Part shown: piece after piece, positions 1 to 8,633 of the stretch
How positions within the stretch are numbered: position 1 is the stretch's first letter
Layout of the letters: the number at the start of each line of letters is the position of its first letter
Assembly (NCBI RefSeq): GCF_900112185.1
Contig: NZ_FOKP01000014.1
Location: 62,001-126,000 of the forward strand
Source: Allobosea sp. CRIB-10
GTDB taxonomy: Bacteria > Pseudomonadota > Alphaproteobacteria > Rhizobiales > Beijerinckiaceae
Length of the DNA stretch: 64,000 nucleotides
Reading direction: 5' to 3'
The notes under the pieces: generated by a model
Database searches by the model: none
What the model was told of the DNA's origin: nothing
The model's input: only the letters and a program-made list of their open reading frames with translations
Made by a program: the position numbers and the translations under genes

Positions 1-743
<743 letters not shown>

Positions 744-744
<1 letters not shown>

Positions 745-1316
745 CAGCCGACCTCTTTCATGGCAAGACGAATAGAATTGAGCTTGGTTTTCAGGGACGC
801 ATCGACCATGCGCGAGCCCATCTTGACGACGAGACCGCCGATGATGGCCGGGTCGACCTTGAGCGAGACGTCGACATCCTTGCCCGCGACCTCCTTGAGG
901 GCGGCGGTGAGGTCCTTGAGCTGGGCGGCAGAGGGCTCCTCTGCCAGCGTGACCTCGGCGCTGACGACGCCCTTGGCCTCGGCGACCTTGGCGCGGAAGG
1001 CGCGGATCATGCCCGGCAGCGCGAACAGGCGGCGCTTGCTGGCGACGAAGCCGATGAAGTTGGCGGCAAGCCCGGCGATGCCGGCCTTGGCGGTGAGCGC
1101 GGTGATGGCGGAGACCTGGTCCTGCGCCGAGAAAGCCGGGCTCTCGATCAGGCGCTTGAGATCGTCACTCTCGGCGATCATCGCCGCGAAGCCGTCGAGG
1201 TCCTTGGCGACGGCGTCGACCGTCTTGGCCTCGCTGGCCAGTTCGAACAGAGCCGTCGCGTAACGCTCGGCCACGCCCGAGACTGGGGACTGTTCCTGCG
1301 ATCCGCCCTCGGCCAC
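744..1316 (-). CDS. atpH: F1F0 ATP synthase subunit delta
   Basis: The delta subunit joins the F1 head to the peripheral stalk of ATP synthase. The protein is about 190 residues from a GTG at 1316, close to the family norm. A longer reading from an ATG at 1376 adds a 20-residue Arg/Ser-rich leader that looks unlike the family. The GTG is preceded by a purine-rich GGAAGAGAGAG stretch. Family features are the N-terminal helical domain with [13 protein letters not shown], and the C-terminal part containing [22 protein letters not shown]. The stop overlaps the atpA start. It is the first gene of the operon here, with about 250 bp of upstream DNA. Confidence 0.93.
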
Positions 1317-1448
1317 GCTCTCGCTCTCTCTTCCAGGGGACCGCTCCGGCGACCTTCTGGCGAAGGTGGAGTGCACGGCCCCGACGCTGCGATGATCAAG
1401 CGCGCGACAAACCTGTTCCAGGGCTTGCGGCGCTTGGATTGCGGCGGT

Positions 1449-1477
1449 GCGATAGCATGGGGTTTCGGGGTGCGCAA
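1449..1477 (-). promoter_or_regulatory. Candidate promoter of the atpHA operon
   Basis: On the minus strand TTGCGC (1477-1472) and TATCGC (1454-1449) are separated by exactly 17 bases. This pair resembles housekeeping promoters of alphaproteobacteria and lies about 130 bases upstream of the atpH GTG. It is a match by eye without transcript evidence. Confidence 0.45.
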
Positions 1478-1540
1478 CCGACGAAATACCCGCCTCTCAT
1501 GCTTTGGATGCGGTCGAAAGAAGCAGAGGATGCACATCGC

Positions 1541-1559
1541 GACGGCCCGCACGGCCGTC
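1541..1559 (-). terminator. Short GC hairpin just after priA
   Basis: GACGGCC and GGCCGTC form a perfect 7-bp stem around a 5-base loop, about 15 bases beyond the priA stop and before the atp promoter candidate. There is no clear T-run, so intrinsic termination is only possible. Confidence 0.3.
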
Positions 1560-1573
1560 CGGCCTCAATACAG

Positions 1574-3763
1574 CTAAAGGAAGCTCTGCGGATCGACATC
1601 GACTGCGACCCTGACCGAGCCCTTCGGTCGCGGCGCCCGCTTCAGCCAGGCGCGCAGGTAATCCTGCAGATTGATCTCGCGCGCCGTGCGCACGATCAGC
1701 CGCATGCGGTGGCGTCCGCGCAGGATGGCGAGCGGCGCCTCGGCCGGACCGAGCACGGCGACGCCGGCCGGCGCCTCGGCGCAGCGCGCCAGCGCCCGCG
1801 CATGGGTCTCGGCCTCGCCTTGCGAGTTCGCCGAGACGATCAGACCGGCGAGCCGGCCGAAGGGCGGCAGGCCGGCCGCCTCACGCGCCGCCGTCTCGGC
1901 AGCGTAGAAGCGCTCGGGATCGCCGGAGATCAGCGCCTTCAGCACGGGATGGTTGGGGTCATGCGTCTGCAGCAGCGCCCGCCCCGGCTTCTCGCCGCGC
2001 CCAGCGCGGCCGGTGACCTGCCTGAGCACCTGGAAGGTGCGTTCCGCCGCGCGCGGATCGCCCGAGGTCAGGCCGAGATCGGCATCGATCACCCCGACCA
2101 GCGTCATCCCCGGGAAGTTGTGGCCCTTGGCGACGAGCTGCGTGCCGATGACGATGTCGAACTCGCCCTCGGCCACCGCCATCAGTTCCTGTTTCAGGCG
2201 CTCGGTCCCCCCCGGAAAATCGCTCGACAGCACGATCGAGCGCGCCTGCGGGAACAGCGTCGCGACCTCCTCGGCCAGGCGCTCGACGCCGGGCCCGCAG
2301 GCGACGAGGCTCTCCGGCTGATGGCAGGAAGGGCATTCATGCGGCCGGCGCTCGACATGGCCGCAATGATGGCAGACCAGCGCCCGCCGGAAGCGATGGT
2401 CGACCAGCCAGGCCGAGCAGTTCGGACACTGGAAACGGTGGCCGCAGTCGCGGCAGAGGGTCAGCGGCGCATAGCCGCGCCGGTTGAGGAAGAGCAGCGA
2501 CTGCTCCTTGGCCTCGAGATTGGCCTCGACCGCCTTGATCAGCTGCCCCGAGAGCCAGCGCCCGCGCTCCGGCTTGTCCCTGCGCAGGTCGACCAGGCCG
2601 AGCGTCGGCAATTCGCGCCCGCCAAAACGCTCGGGCAGCTTGAGATGGAGATAGCGGCCGCGCTCGGCATTGACGCGGGTTTCGAGCGAAGGCGTGGCGG
2701 AGGCCAGCACCACCGGGGCGTTCTCGATGCGCCCGCGCACCACAGCCATGTCGCGGGCATGATAGGCGACGCCGTCCTCCTGCTTGTAGGCGGCCTCGTG
2801 TTCCTCGTCGATGACGATCAGCCCGAGATCCTTGTAGGGCAGGAACAGCGCTGAGCGCGCACCCGCCACCACCAGCGCCTCGCCCTTGGCGATCGCCGCC
2901 TGCAGGCGCTCGCGGCGCCGTCCGCTTACCGCCGAATGCCACAGGCCGGGCCGCACGCCGAAGCGCGCCTCGAAGCGGTCGATGAACTGCGCGGTCAGCG
3001 CGATCTCCGGCATCAGGATCACGCTCTGGCGCCCGAGCCGGATCGCCTCGGCGACGGCCTCGAAATAGACCTCGGTCTTGCCCGAGCCGGTGACGCCTTC
3101 GAGTAGCGCGACCTGCCAGGACTGCTTGCGTACCAGCTCGGCAAGCGCCTCGCCGACCGCCCGCTGGTCGTCGGAGAGCTGCGGCCTGGCATGATCGGGA
3201 TCGGGCCTGGCCGCGATCGCCTCCTGCGGCAGCGCCTCGACCGAGAATGTGCCGGCATCGATGAGGGAATCGATCACCGCCGTGCTCACGGACGCCGCCT
3301 CGGCCAGTGCCGACTTGCCGATCAGCAGCCCACCCTCGGCGGCAGCGATGGCCCGTGCCCGGGCCGGCGTCATCCGGGCCGGCGGCGCACCGACCAACCT
3401 GACGCCGAGCTTGGGCCGCTCCGGCGTATCGTCGGGCGGACGGCGCAGGGCCAGAGCCAGCACCGAGCCCTTGGCGGCAAGCGTGTACCAGGCGACCCAG
3501 TCGACGAGCTTGCGCAAGGCAGGATCGAGCGGCGGCATATCGAGCTTGGCGACGACCTTCTTGAGATTGCCGCCGCGGCCGGAGCCGGCCTCCCAGACGA
3601 CGCCGACAGTCTCGCGCGGCCCCAGCGGCACCTGCACGACATCGCCCGGCGCGAGCGTCAGCCCCGGCGGCACGGCATAGCTATAGGCCTGGTCGAGGCC
3701 GAGCGGGATCAGCACCTCGACCGTGCCGCCACCGCCCTGCCCTTCGTCGAGCGCATCGTCCAT
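1574..3763 (-). CDS. priA: Replication restart helicase PriA (primosomal protein N')
   Basis: PriA recognises stalled or collapsed replication forks and starts reloading of the replicative helicase. The 729-residue protein has the family length. The N-terminal DNA-binding domain covers roughly residues 10-110. The helicase core has Walker A in GVTGSGKTEVYFEA (P-loop near residues 225-231) and the DEEH Walker B box. Zinc-binding cysteines follow in CRDCGHRFQCPNC and VCHHCG, then CPSCHQ. The helicase motif DADLGLTSGDPRAAERTFQ and QVTGRAGRG lie downstream. It is co-oriented with atpH but separated by about 257 bp containing a promoter candidate. A hypothetical-looking acidic/glycine-rich N-terminus (residues 3-13) leaves the exact start slightly uncertain. 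Confidence 0.96.
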   Translation of the reverse strand: MDDALDEGQGGGGTVEVLIPLGLDQAYSYAVPPGLTLAPGDVVQVPLGPRETVGVVWEAGSGRGGNLKKVVAKLDMPPLDPALRKLVDWVAWYTLAAKGSVLALALRRPPDDTPERPKLGVRLVGAPPARMTPARARAIAAAEGGLLIGKSALAEAASVSTAVIDSLIDAGTFSVEALPQEAIAARPDPDHARPQLSDDQRAVGEALAELVRKQSWQVALLEGVTGSGKTEVYFEAVAEAIRLGRQSVILMPEIALTAQFIDRFEARFGVRPGLWHSAVSGRRRERLQAAIAKGEALVVAGARSALFLPYKDLGLIVIDEEHEAAYKQEDGVAYHARDMAVVRGRIENAPVVLASATPSLETRVNAERGRYLHLKLPERFGGRELPTLGLVDLRRDKPERGRWLSGQLIKAVEANLEAKEQSLLFLNRRGYAPLTLCRDCGHRFQCPNCSAWLVDHRFRRALVCHHCGHVERRPHECPSCHQPESLVACGPGVERLAEEVATLFPQARSIVLSSDFPGGTERLKQELMAVAEGEFDIVIGTQLVAKGHNFPGMTLVGVIDADLGLTSGDPRAAERTFQVLRQVTGRAGRGEKPGRALLQTHDPNHPVLKALISGDPERFYAAETAAREAAGLPPFGRLAGLIVSANSQGEAETHARALARCAEAPAGVAVLGPAEAPLAILRGRHRMRLIVRTAREINLQDYLRAWLKRAPRPKGSVRVAVDVDPQSFL

Positions 3764-3824
3764 GCGCCCGTCTCTAGCACTGATTCGCGGCGCTGGCCGG
3801 CAGCAGTCGCCGCCGGTTATCGTT

Positions 3825-5321
3825 TCACGCCGTCACCGCTTGGCGCCGGCCGAAGGGCAGCGCCTTCCAGAGCATCGCTGCCCAGAGCAGCATGGTCAGC
3901 ACGCCGAGCGTGCCGGCGATCGGCCGGTCGATGAAGCCGATGAAGGAGCCGCTCGCCTTGATCATCGAGCTCATGAAGTTCTGCTCCAGCATCTCGCCGA
4001 GCACGAGGCCGAGGATCAGCGGCGCGACCGGGATGCCATGCTCCTCCAGCAGCCAGCCGAACAGGCCCATTACCACCATCAGCACGACGCCGTAGAGCGA
4101 GTTGGTCATGGCGAAGGAGCCGACCATGCAGAAGATCAGGATGATCGGCAGCAGGATGTTGCGCGGCACCCGCAGGATCTGCTTGGCCGACTTGATCGCC
4201 GCCCAGCCGAGCGGGAACATGATCAGGTTGGCGAGGATGAAGATGATGAAGACGGCGTAGATCAGCTCCGGCGTCTGCAGGAAGACGGTCGGGCCGGGAT
4301 TCATACCTTTCATGTAGAGCACGCCGATCACGATCGCGGTGATCGAATCGCCGGGGATGCCGAAGACCAGCGCCGGGATCCAGGCGCCACCGAGCGCCGA
4401 GTTGTTGGCCGAGGTCGAATCGACGATGCCTTCGATATGGCCGGTGCCGAACTTTTCGGGCTCCTTCGACAGCTTCTTCGAGACCGCATAGGAGACCCAG
4501 GCAGCGATATCGGCGCCAGCGCCCGGCAGGGCGCCGATCACCGTGCCGATCACCGAGCCGCGGATGAAGTTCTTCCAGTATTTGCGCGTCACCGCGCCGA
4601 GGCCGGCGAACATGTTGCCGACGCTCTGCTGCACCATGACGCCAGCTTTCTCCATGGTCACGGCGCCGCGCAGCAGCTCGGAGACCGCGAACATGCCGAT
4701 CAGCGTCGGGATGAAGTTGATCCCGGAGAGCAGGTCGACATTGCCGAAGGTGAAGCGCGGCTGGCCTGCGGCCGGATCGATGCCGATCGTGCCGATGGCA
4801 AGGCCGATGAACAGAGAGAGCAGGCCCTTGAGCGGATCGCCGGTACCGATGAAGACCGCGCAGGTCAGGCCAAGGCAGGCGAGCCAGAAATACTCGAAGG
4901 ACGAGAAATTGATCGCAACTTCGGCCAGAACCGGCGCGAGCACGATCAGGATGATCACGCCGAATATGCCGCCGAGCACCGAGAAGACGAGATTGGTGCC
5001 CATGCACAGGTCGAGCTGACCCTTCTTGGTCATCTCGTAGCTCTCGTCCGCATAGGCGGCCGAGGCGGGCGTGCCGGGCATGCGCAGCATCGCCGCCGGG
5101 ATGTCGCCCGCGAAGATCGCCATGGCGGTAGCGGTGACGATGGCACCGAGCGCCGGCACCGGCGACATGAAGAAGGTGACCGGCACCAGCAGCGCCGTCG
5201 CCATCGTCGCGGTCAGGCCCGGCATCGCCCCGACGAACATGCCGAAGATGGCCGAGCCCATGATCACGGCCAGCACATAAGGGTCGAAGACGAGGCCGAA
5301 GGCGGTTGCGATCGCAGTCAT
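3825..5321 (-). CDS. tctA: Tripartite tricarboxylate transporter, large permease (TctA family)
   Basis: This is the large integral-membrane subunit of a tripartite tricarboxylate transporter, which imports carboxylates using an ion gradient and a periplasmic receptor. It has 498 residues with many hydrophobic segments, the usual size for TctA. The two conserved proline-glycine motifs of the family are visible: GAMPGLT at residues 31-37 and GALPGAGAD at residues 263-271. It follows tctB by 10 bp and tctC lies further upstream, giving the order C-B-A. The substrate cannot be told from sequence; citrate, tartrate or an aromatic acid are all possible. Confidence 0.93.
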   Translation of the reverse strand: MTAIATAFGLVFDPYVLAVIMGSAIFGMFVGAMPGLTATMATALLVPVTFFMSPVPALGAIVTATAMAIFAGDIPAAMLRMPGTPASAAYADESYEMTKKGQLDLCMGTNLVFSVLGGIFGVIILIVLAPVLAEVAINFSSFEYFWLACLGLTCAVFIGTGDPLKGLLSLFIGLAIGTIGIDPAAGQPRFTFGNVDLLSGINFIPTLIGMFAVSELLRGAVTMEKAGVMVQQSVGNMFAGLGAVTRKYWKNFIRGSVIGTVIGALPGAGADIAAWVSYAVSKKLSKEPEKFGTGHIEGIVDSTSANNSALGGAWIPALVFGIPGDSITAIVIGVLYMKGMNPGPTVFLQTPELIYAVFIIFILANLIMFPLGWAAIKSAKQILRVPRNILLPIILIFCMVGSFAMTNSLYGVVLMVVMGLFGWLLEEHGIPVAPLILGLVLGEMLEQNFMSSMIKASGSFIGFIDRPIAGTLGVLTMLLWAAMLWKALPFGRRQAVTA

Positions 5322-5331
5322 GGCCGGCTCC

Positions 5332-5805
5332 TCACAGCACGCTGTCGAGGACGCCGCGCGGCAGCGGCACGCGCATCAGCGACGAGAAGAACCAGTGCAC
5401 CAATCCGGTCATGACGACAGCGACCACGACGGCCGTGATCGGTCTGACGCCGAACCAGAGAAACAGGATGAGCTGGATCAGGAGAGCGCAGGGGATGAAA
5501 CCGAGCGGCTCCGAGGCCAGGACATAGAACGCCATCGCGCCGAGCATCAGCGCGAAGGAAGCGACGCGGCGCGGCACGCCGGTCCACTCGTCGAGCTGGA
5601 GCCAGCGCCCGCCGGCCGTGCGCTCGCGCAGGCCGCGGACGATCAGGAGGGCCGAGCAGCCGATGATGCCGGCGCCGAGAATGCGCGGGAACAGGCTCGG
5701 CCCGTATTGCTGGCCGGGAAAGGCGGAAAACGAAAAGGTCATCGCGATCATCGCGGCGGCGATCAGGATGAACGCGGCTCCGATCACGGCGTCGTTGAAG
5801 CGCAT
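5332..5805 (-). CDS. tctB: Tripartite tricarboxylate transporter, small permease (TctB family)
   Basis: The small membrane subunit pairs with TctA. The chosen ATG at 5805 gives 157 residues and has GGAGAG seven bases upstream. A longer frame reaching 5877 would add a charged leader with no ribosome-binding site. About four hydrophobic segments are visible, with the first reading VIGAAFILIAAAMIAM, followed by the conserved-looking FPRILGAGIIG loop typical of TctB. It sits between the receptor gene and the large permease gene with short gaps, so the three are surely one operon. TctB sequences diverge widely, so the call leans on size, topology and position. Confidence 0.88.
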   Translation of the reverse strand: MRFNDAVIGAAFILIAAAMIAMTFSFSAFPGQQYGPSLFPRILGAGIIGCSALLIVRGLRERTAGGRWLQLDEWTGVPRRVASFALMLGAMAFYVLASEPLGFIPCALLIQLILFLWFGVRPITAVVVAVVMTGLVHWFFSSLMRVPLPRGVLDSVL

Positions 5806-5893
5806 CGGCAATCTCTCCAAGCGCCCGTGCGCTGTCTCCTCGCACGGAACGGGGCCGGCGCGAGGCCGGCCCTTCACGGGTGACAGGGTCGGG

Positions 5894-6889
5894 TCAGGCC
5901 TTCTTGGCGAGGCCCGCCGCGTTCATCGCCGCCGCCATCGCCTTGTCGCCATCGGCCATGAACTTGGTGAAGCCGGCCTGGTCGGCGAAGGTCATGCCGA
6001 AGCCGCGGGCGTTCATGAAGTCCTTGAACTCCTTGGAGTCGTAGGCCTTCTTCAGCTCGGCGATCAGCTTGGCCTGGACGTCGGCGGGCAGCCCCTTCGG
6101 ACCGGCGATGCCGCGCCAGGCGCCGACCGAGTAGTTGATGCCGAGCGTCTCGTTGAGCGTCGGCACGTCCTTGAATTGCGGATTGCGTTCCTTGGCCATG
6201 ATCGCAAGCGCCTTCGCCTTGCCGGCGTCGATCATTGCGCGCGCTTCCGGCACCGAGCAGGTGACGATGTCGATGCCGCCGGCAGCCAGATCCTGCATGG
6301 CCGGCGCGGCGCCGTTGGACGGCGCCCACGCGACATGATCGGGCTTCAGGCCCATGGCGACGAGCCAGCCGATCAGCGCCAGGTGCCAGATGCCGCCCTG
6401 ACCCGTGCCGGACGCCTTGAACTTGCCGGCCGGCGCCGCCTTGATCGCCTCGGCCAGCGCCTTGATGTCCTTGTAGGGGCTCGATGCCGAGACCTGCACG
6501 CCCGGCGGGTCCTCGTTCATCAGCGCCAGCGGGGTGTAGCTGGTCGGGTTGAGATCGGTCAGGCCCTGATGATGCATCATCGTGATTTCGACGGTGATCA
6601 TCCCGATCGTGTAGCCGTCTGGCGCTGCGGTCGCGATCGCGGAATGCCCGACGACGCCGGAGCCGCCGGTGCGGTTCACCACGTTGAAGGGCTGGCCCAT
6701 GTTCTTCTCGAGCAGCGAGGCGACGATGCGTGCCGTCGCGTCGGTGCCGCCGCCCGCGCCCCAGGGACAGACCAGGGTCACCGGCCGGTTCGGCCATTGC
6801 GCCTGGCCGATCGCCGGGCGCGCGATCAGGCCCGTCGCGCCGGCCGCGGCAGCACCCGCCAGAACCGAACGTCTGCTGATTTTGCTCAT
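5894..6889 (-). CDS. tctC: Tripartite tricarboxylate transporter substrate-binding protein (Bug/TctC family)
   Basis: This is the periplasmic receptor that hands a carboxylate to TctAB. It has 331 residues from the ATG at 6889, which follows GGGAGGAAG by a good distance. The leader has a twin-arginine-like SRRSVLAG motif (RR at residues 6-7) and an Ala-rich hydrophobic stretch ending near AIGQA, so Tat export is likely. The mature part opens with WPNRPVTLVCPWGAGGGTD, the Bug-family signature around the ligand's carboxyl-binding loop. The remaining sequence fits the two-lobed Bug fold. About 120 bp upstream a tandem 7-bp repeat may be an operator. Confidence 0.93.
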   Translation of the reverse strand: MSKISRRSVLAGAAAAGATGLIARPAIGQAQWPNRPVTLVCPWGAGGGTDATARIVASLLEKNMGQPFNVVNRTGGSGVVGHSAIATAAPDGYTIGMITVEITMMHHQGLTDLNPTSYTPLALMNEDPPGVQVSASSPYKDIKALAEAIKAAPAGKFKASGTGQGGIWHLALIGWLVAMGLKPDHVAWAPSNGAAPAMQDLAAGGIDIVTCSVPEARAMIDAGKAKALAIMAKERNPQFKDVPTLNETLGINYSVGAWRGIAGPKGLPADVQAKLIAELKKAYDSKEFKDFMNARGFGMTFADQAGFTKFMADGDKAMAAAMNAAGLAKKA

Positions 6890-7005
6890 TGTCGTCTTCC
6901 TCCCGTTCAATCGATTTAAAATTTGAAAGCTTCTTCGCCTCGCGGCGCGGCTTCCTTGACGTTCTCGCTATCAGAACCGATTGCCGCTGGCGAGGCAACT
7001 ATCTT

Positions 7006-7019
7006 TGTATGCTGTATGC
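7006..7019. promoter_or_regulatory. Tandem 7-bp repeat upstream of tctC, candidate operator
   Basis: TGTATGC occurs twice with no gap, about 117 bases before the tctC start. Repeats of TGTAT type are common operator elements for GntR-type regulators of carboxylate genes. No regulator gene lies next to it, so the role is inferred only from position and repetition. Confidence 0.3.
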
Positions 7020-7037
7020 ACGATCACGCAGCGCCGA

Positions 7038-8420
7038 TCAGAGCCCGCAGGCGATCGGGACGACGCTCTTGCCTGCTGCCTCGGCGATCGCGCCGGTGCT
7101 GAGCTCGCCGCCCACTGCGCCGGCGCCAGGCTTTGTATCGGCCTTCTCCAACATCGCCTTGAGCTGCGCGACGCCGGCGAGAGCGTAGTTGCGCTGCGGC
7201 GCGACACCGGCGATCAGGGCCTTGTCGGAGGGGTTGGCGGTGACCAGCCCGGCAAGCCGCCCCTGCCGGTCGAAGACCGGACTGCCCGCCCCACCCGGCT
7301 GCAAGGGCGCCAGCACGGCGTCGCTCATCACTTCTCCCGGCAGCGCGACCGCGGTGCGCGCGGCAGCCGTCCCATCATAGGCGAGCACGACCACGGCCTC
7401 TTTCGCAGCGGGCGCGGTCTCGCGTAGCCCCGGTGCAGCACCGGCCGCCAGCCCGGGCACATCGAGCAGCGCCAACCCGCTCGCCTGGTCCTGCGCCCGC
7501 AGCTTAGCTGGTCGCGCTCCGACCTTGAGACCCTTGCAGGCGTCGACCGCGGCGCGCGCCGTCAGCACCAGCTCCTTGCCGACGACGAGGCCGACGCCGA
7601 AGCGCTCGGTCGCCGGCTGTGCCGGAACGCTCGCGACCGGCGGCCCGCCGGGCGCAGCGGGCGTCTGCGCGGGAACCGGTGCCGCCCCGCTCGGGAACGG
7701 CTCGAAACTGTCGGCGATCGCGGTCACCACCTTGTCGAAGGTCGCGGCGACGCCCTTGTCGTAGCCGACCGAGAAGCCGCGCAAGCCGGAAGGGCCGAGC
7801 GCCTGGCGCCTGAAGAACTTCCCGGTCGGCGTCTCGCCAGCGACGACGAAGAAACTCGGCTGCAGCAGCTTGTAGGTAACCTTGCGCTGCACGTTCGGAT
7901 TGACCGCGATCGCCCGGTCGAAGATCGCCTGCAGCGGCTCTGTCGCCGGCCCGGCGCTGACGTCGAGCGTGATCCTGCCGTCGACGCTCTGCCAGCGGCT
8001 GCCTCCCGCCGGCGTCGCTTCGCGCTTCGGCAGGAGCTTCTGCGGAATGCCGATGCGCACGCCGGTCGGCTGGTCGGTGATCACGGCGAAGCCGGCCGCA
8101 TCGCGCGCCGTCCTGGCGAGACGCGCCAGCTCCTGCCGCTCGGCCGGCGTCAACTGCCCATTCGGCTCGCCGCGCCCGGCCTTGAAGTTGTTCACGGCGC
8201 GGAAGGTCAGCGACCCGAAATTGCCAGTGGCGGCGCTGTTGAGATGCCCGGTCCAGATCAGATCGGACTGGATCGCCTTGCGCTCGGCTTCCGGCAAGGC
8301 GGAAAAGCTCTGCGTCGCCGCGGCCAGGCGAGGATCGGCCGACTGCTGCGCCTGCGCGGCGCCGAGGCAGGCGAGGATGGCGGTCATGCCGATCAGCGCG
8401 GGAACCTTGAACACGAGCAT
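7038..8420 (-). CDS. Secreted protein with peptidoglycan-binding-like N-terminus and degenerate trypsin-like C-terminus
   Basis: A clear signal peptide (MLVFKVPALIGMTAILACLG, cleavage near AAQAQ) sends this 460-residue protein to the periplasm. Residues 45-100 resemble a peptidoglycan-binding repeat, with GNFGSLTFRAVNNFK and GQLTPAERQEL. A Pro/Ala linker follows. The last 200 residues look like a trypsin fold: KELVLTARAAVDAC sits where active proteases carry the histidine, but no His is there. GGAGSPVFDRQGRLAGLV (Ser near 380) matches the nucleophile loop with a changed GDSG. I infer a catalytically dead or altered protease. The ATG at 8420 touches GGAG; an alternative start at 8459 has a better-spaced GAGG but adds a pre-leader. 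It is divergent from the alpha-2-macroglobulin gene. Confidence 0.72.
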   Translation of the reverse strand: MLVFKVPALIGMTAILACLGAAQAQQSADPRLAAATQSFSALPEAERKAIQSDLIWTGHLNSAATGNFGSLTFRAVNNFKAGRGEPNGQLTPAERQELARLARTARDAAGFAVITDQPTGVRIGIPQKLLPKREATPAGGSRWQSVDGRITLDVSAGPATEPLQAIFDRAIAVNPNVQRKVTYKLLQPSFFVVAGETPTGKFFRRQALGPSGLRGFSVGYDKGVAATFDKVVTAIADSFEPFPSGAAPVPAQTPAAPGGPPVASVPAQPATERFGVGLVVGKELVLTARAAVDACKGLKVGARPAKLRAQDQASGLALLDVPGLAAGAAPGLRETAPAAKEAVVVLAYDGTAAARTAVALPGEVMSDAVLAPLQPGGAGSPVFDRQGRLAGLVTANPSDKALIAGVAPQRNYALAGVAQLKAMLEKADTKPGAGAVGGELSTGAIAEAAGKSVVPIACGL

Positions 8421-8633
8421 CTCCGTCTTTCCAAAGGTCGCGCCGCAACGCGGCGCCATTCAGCGTCAGCCTCGGCGCGGAGGCAAGAGGCGAGAAGGGC
8501 TCAGTCGATCGCAAGCCGAGTTGCGCCCGACGCGCCCGGTGCTAGCTTCGCGCAGCGCAACGCGATGATCCGTCATCGCGTCGACGCCTGCCGCGGCCAG
8601 TATTCTGCCGCCCGCCTTTTCGGAGACCGAGCC

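Noticed and set aside
3723..5414. Long plus-strand open frame across tctA
   Set aside because: It is antisense to tctA, full of His/Asp/Arg repeats, with no family resemblance.
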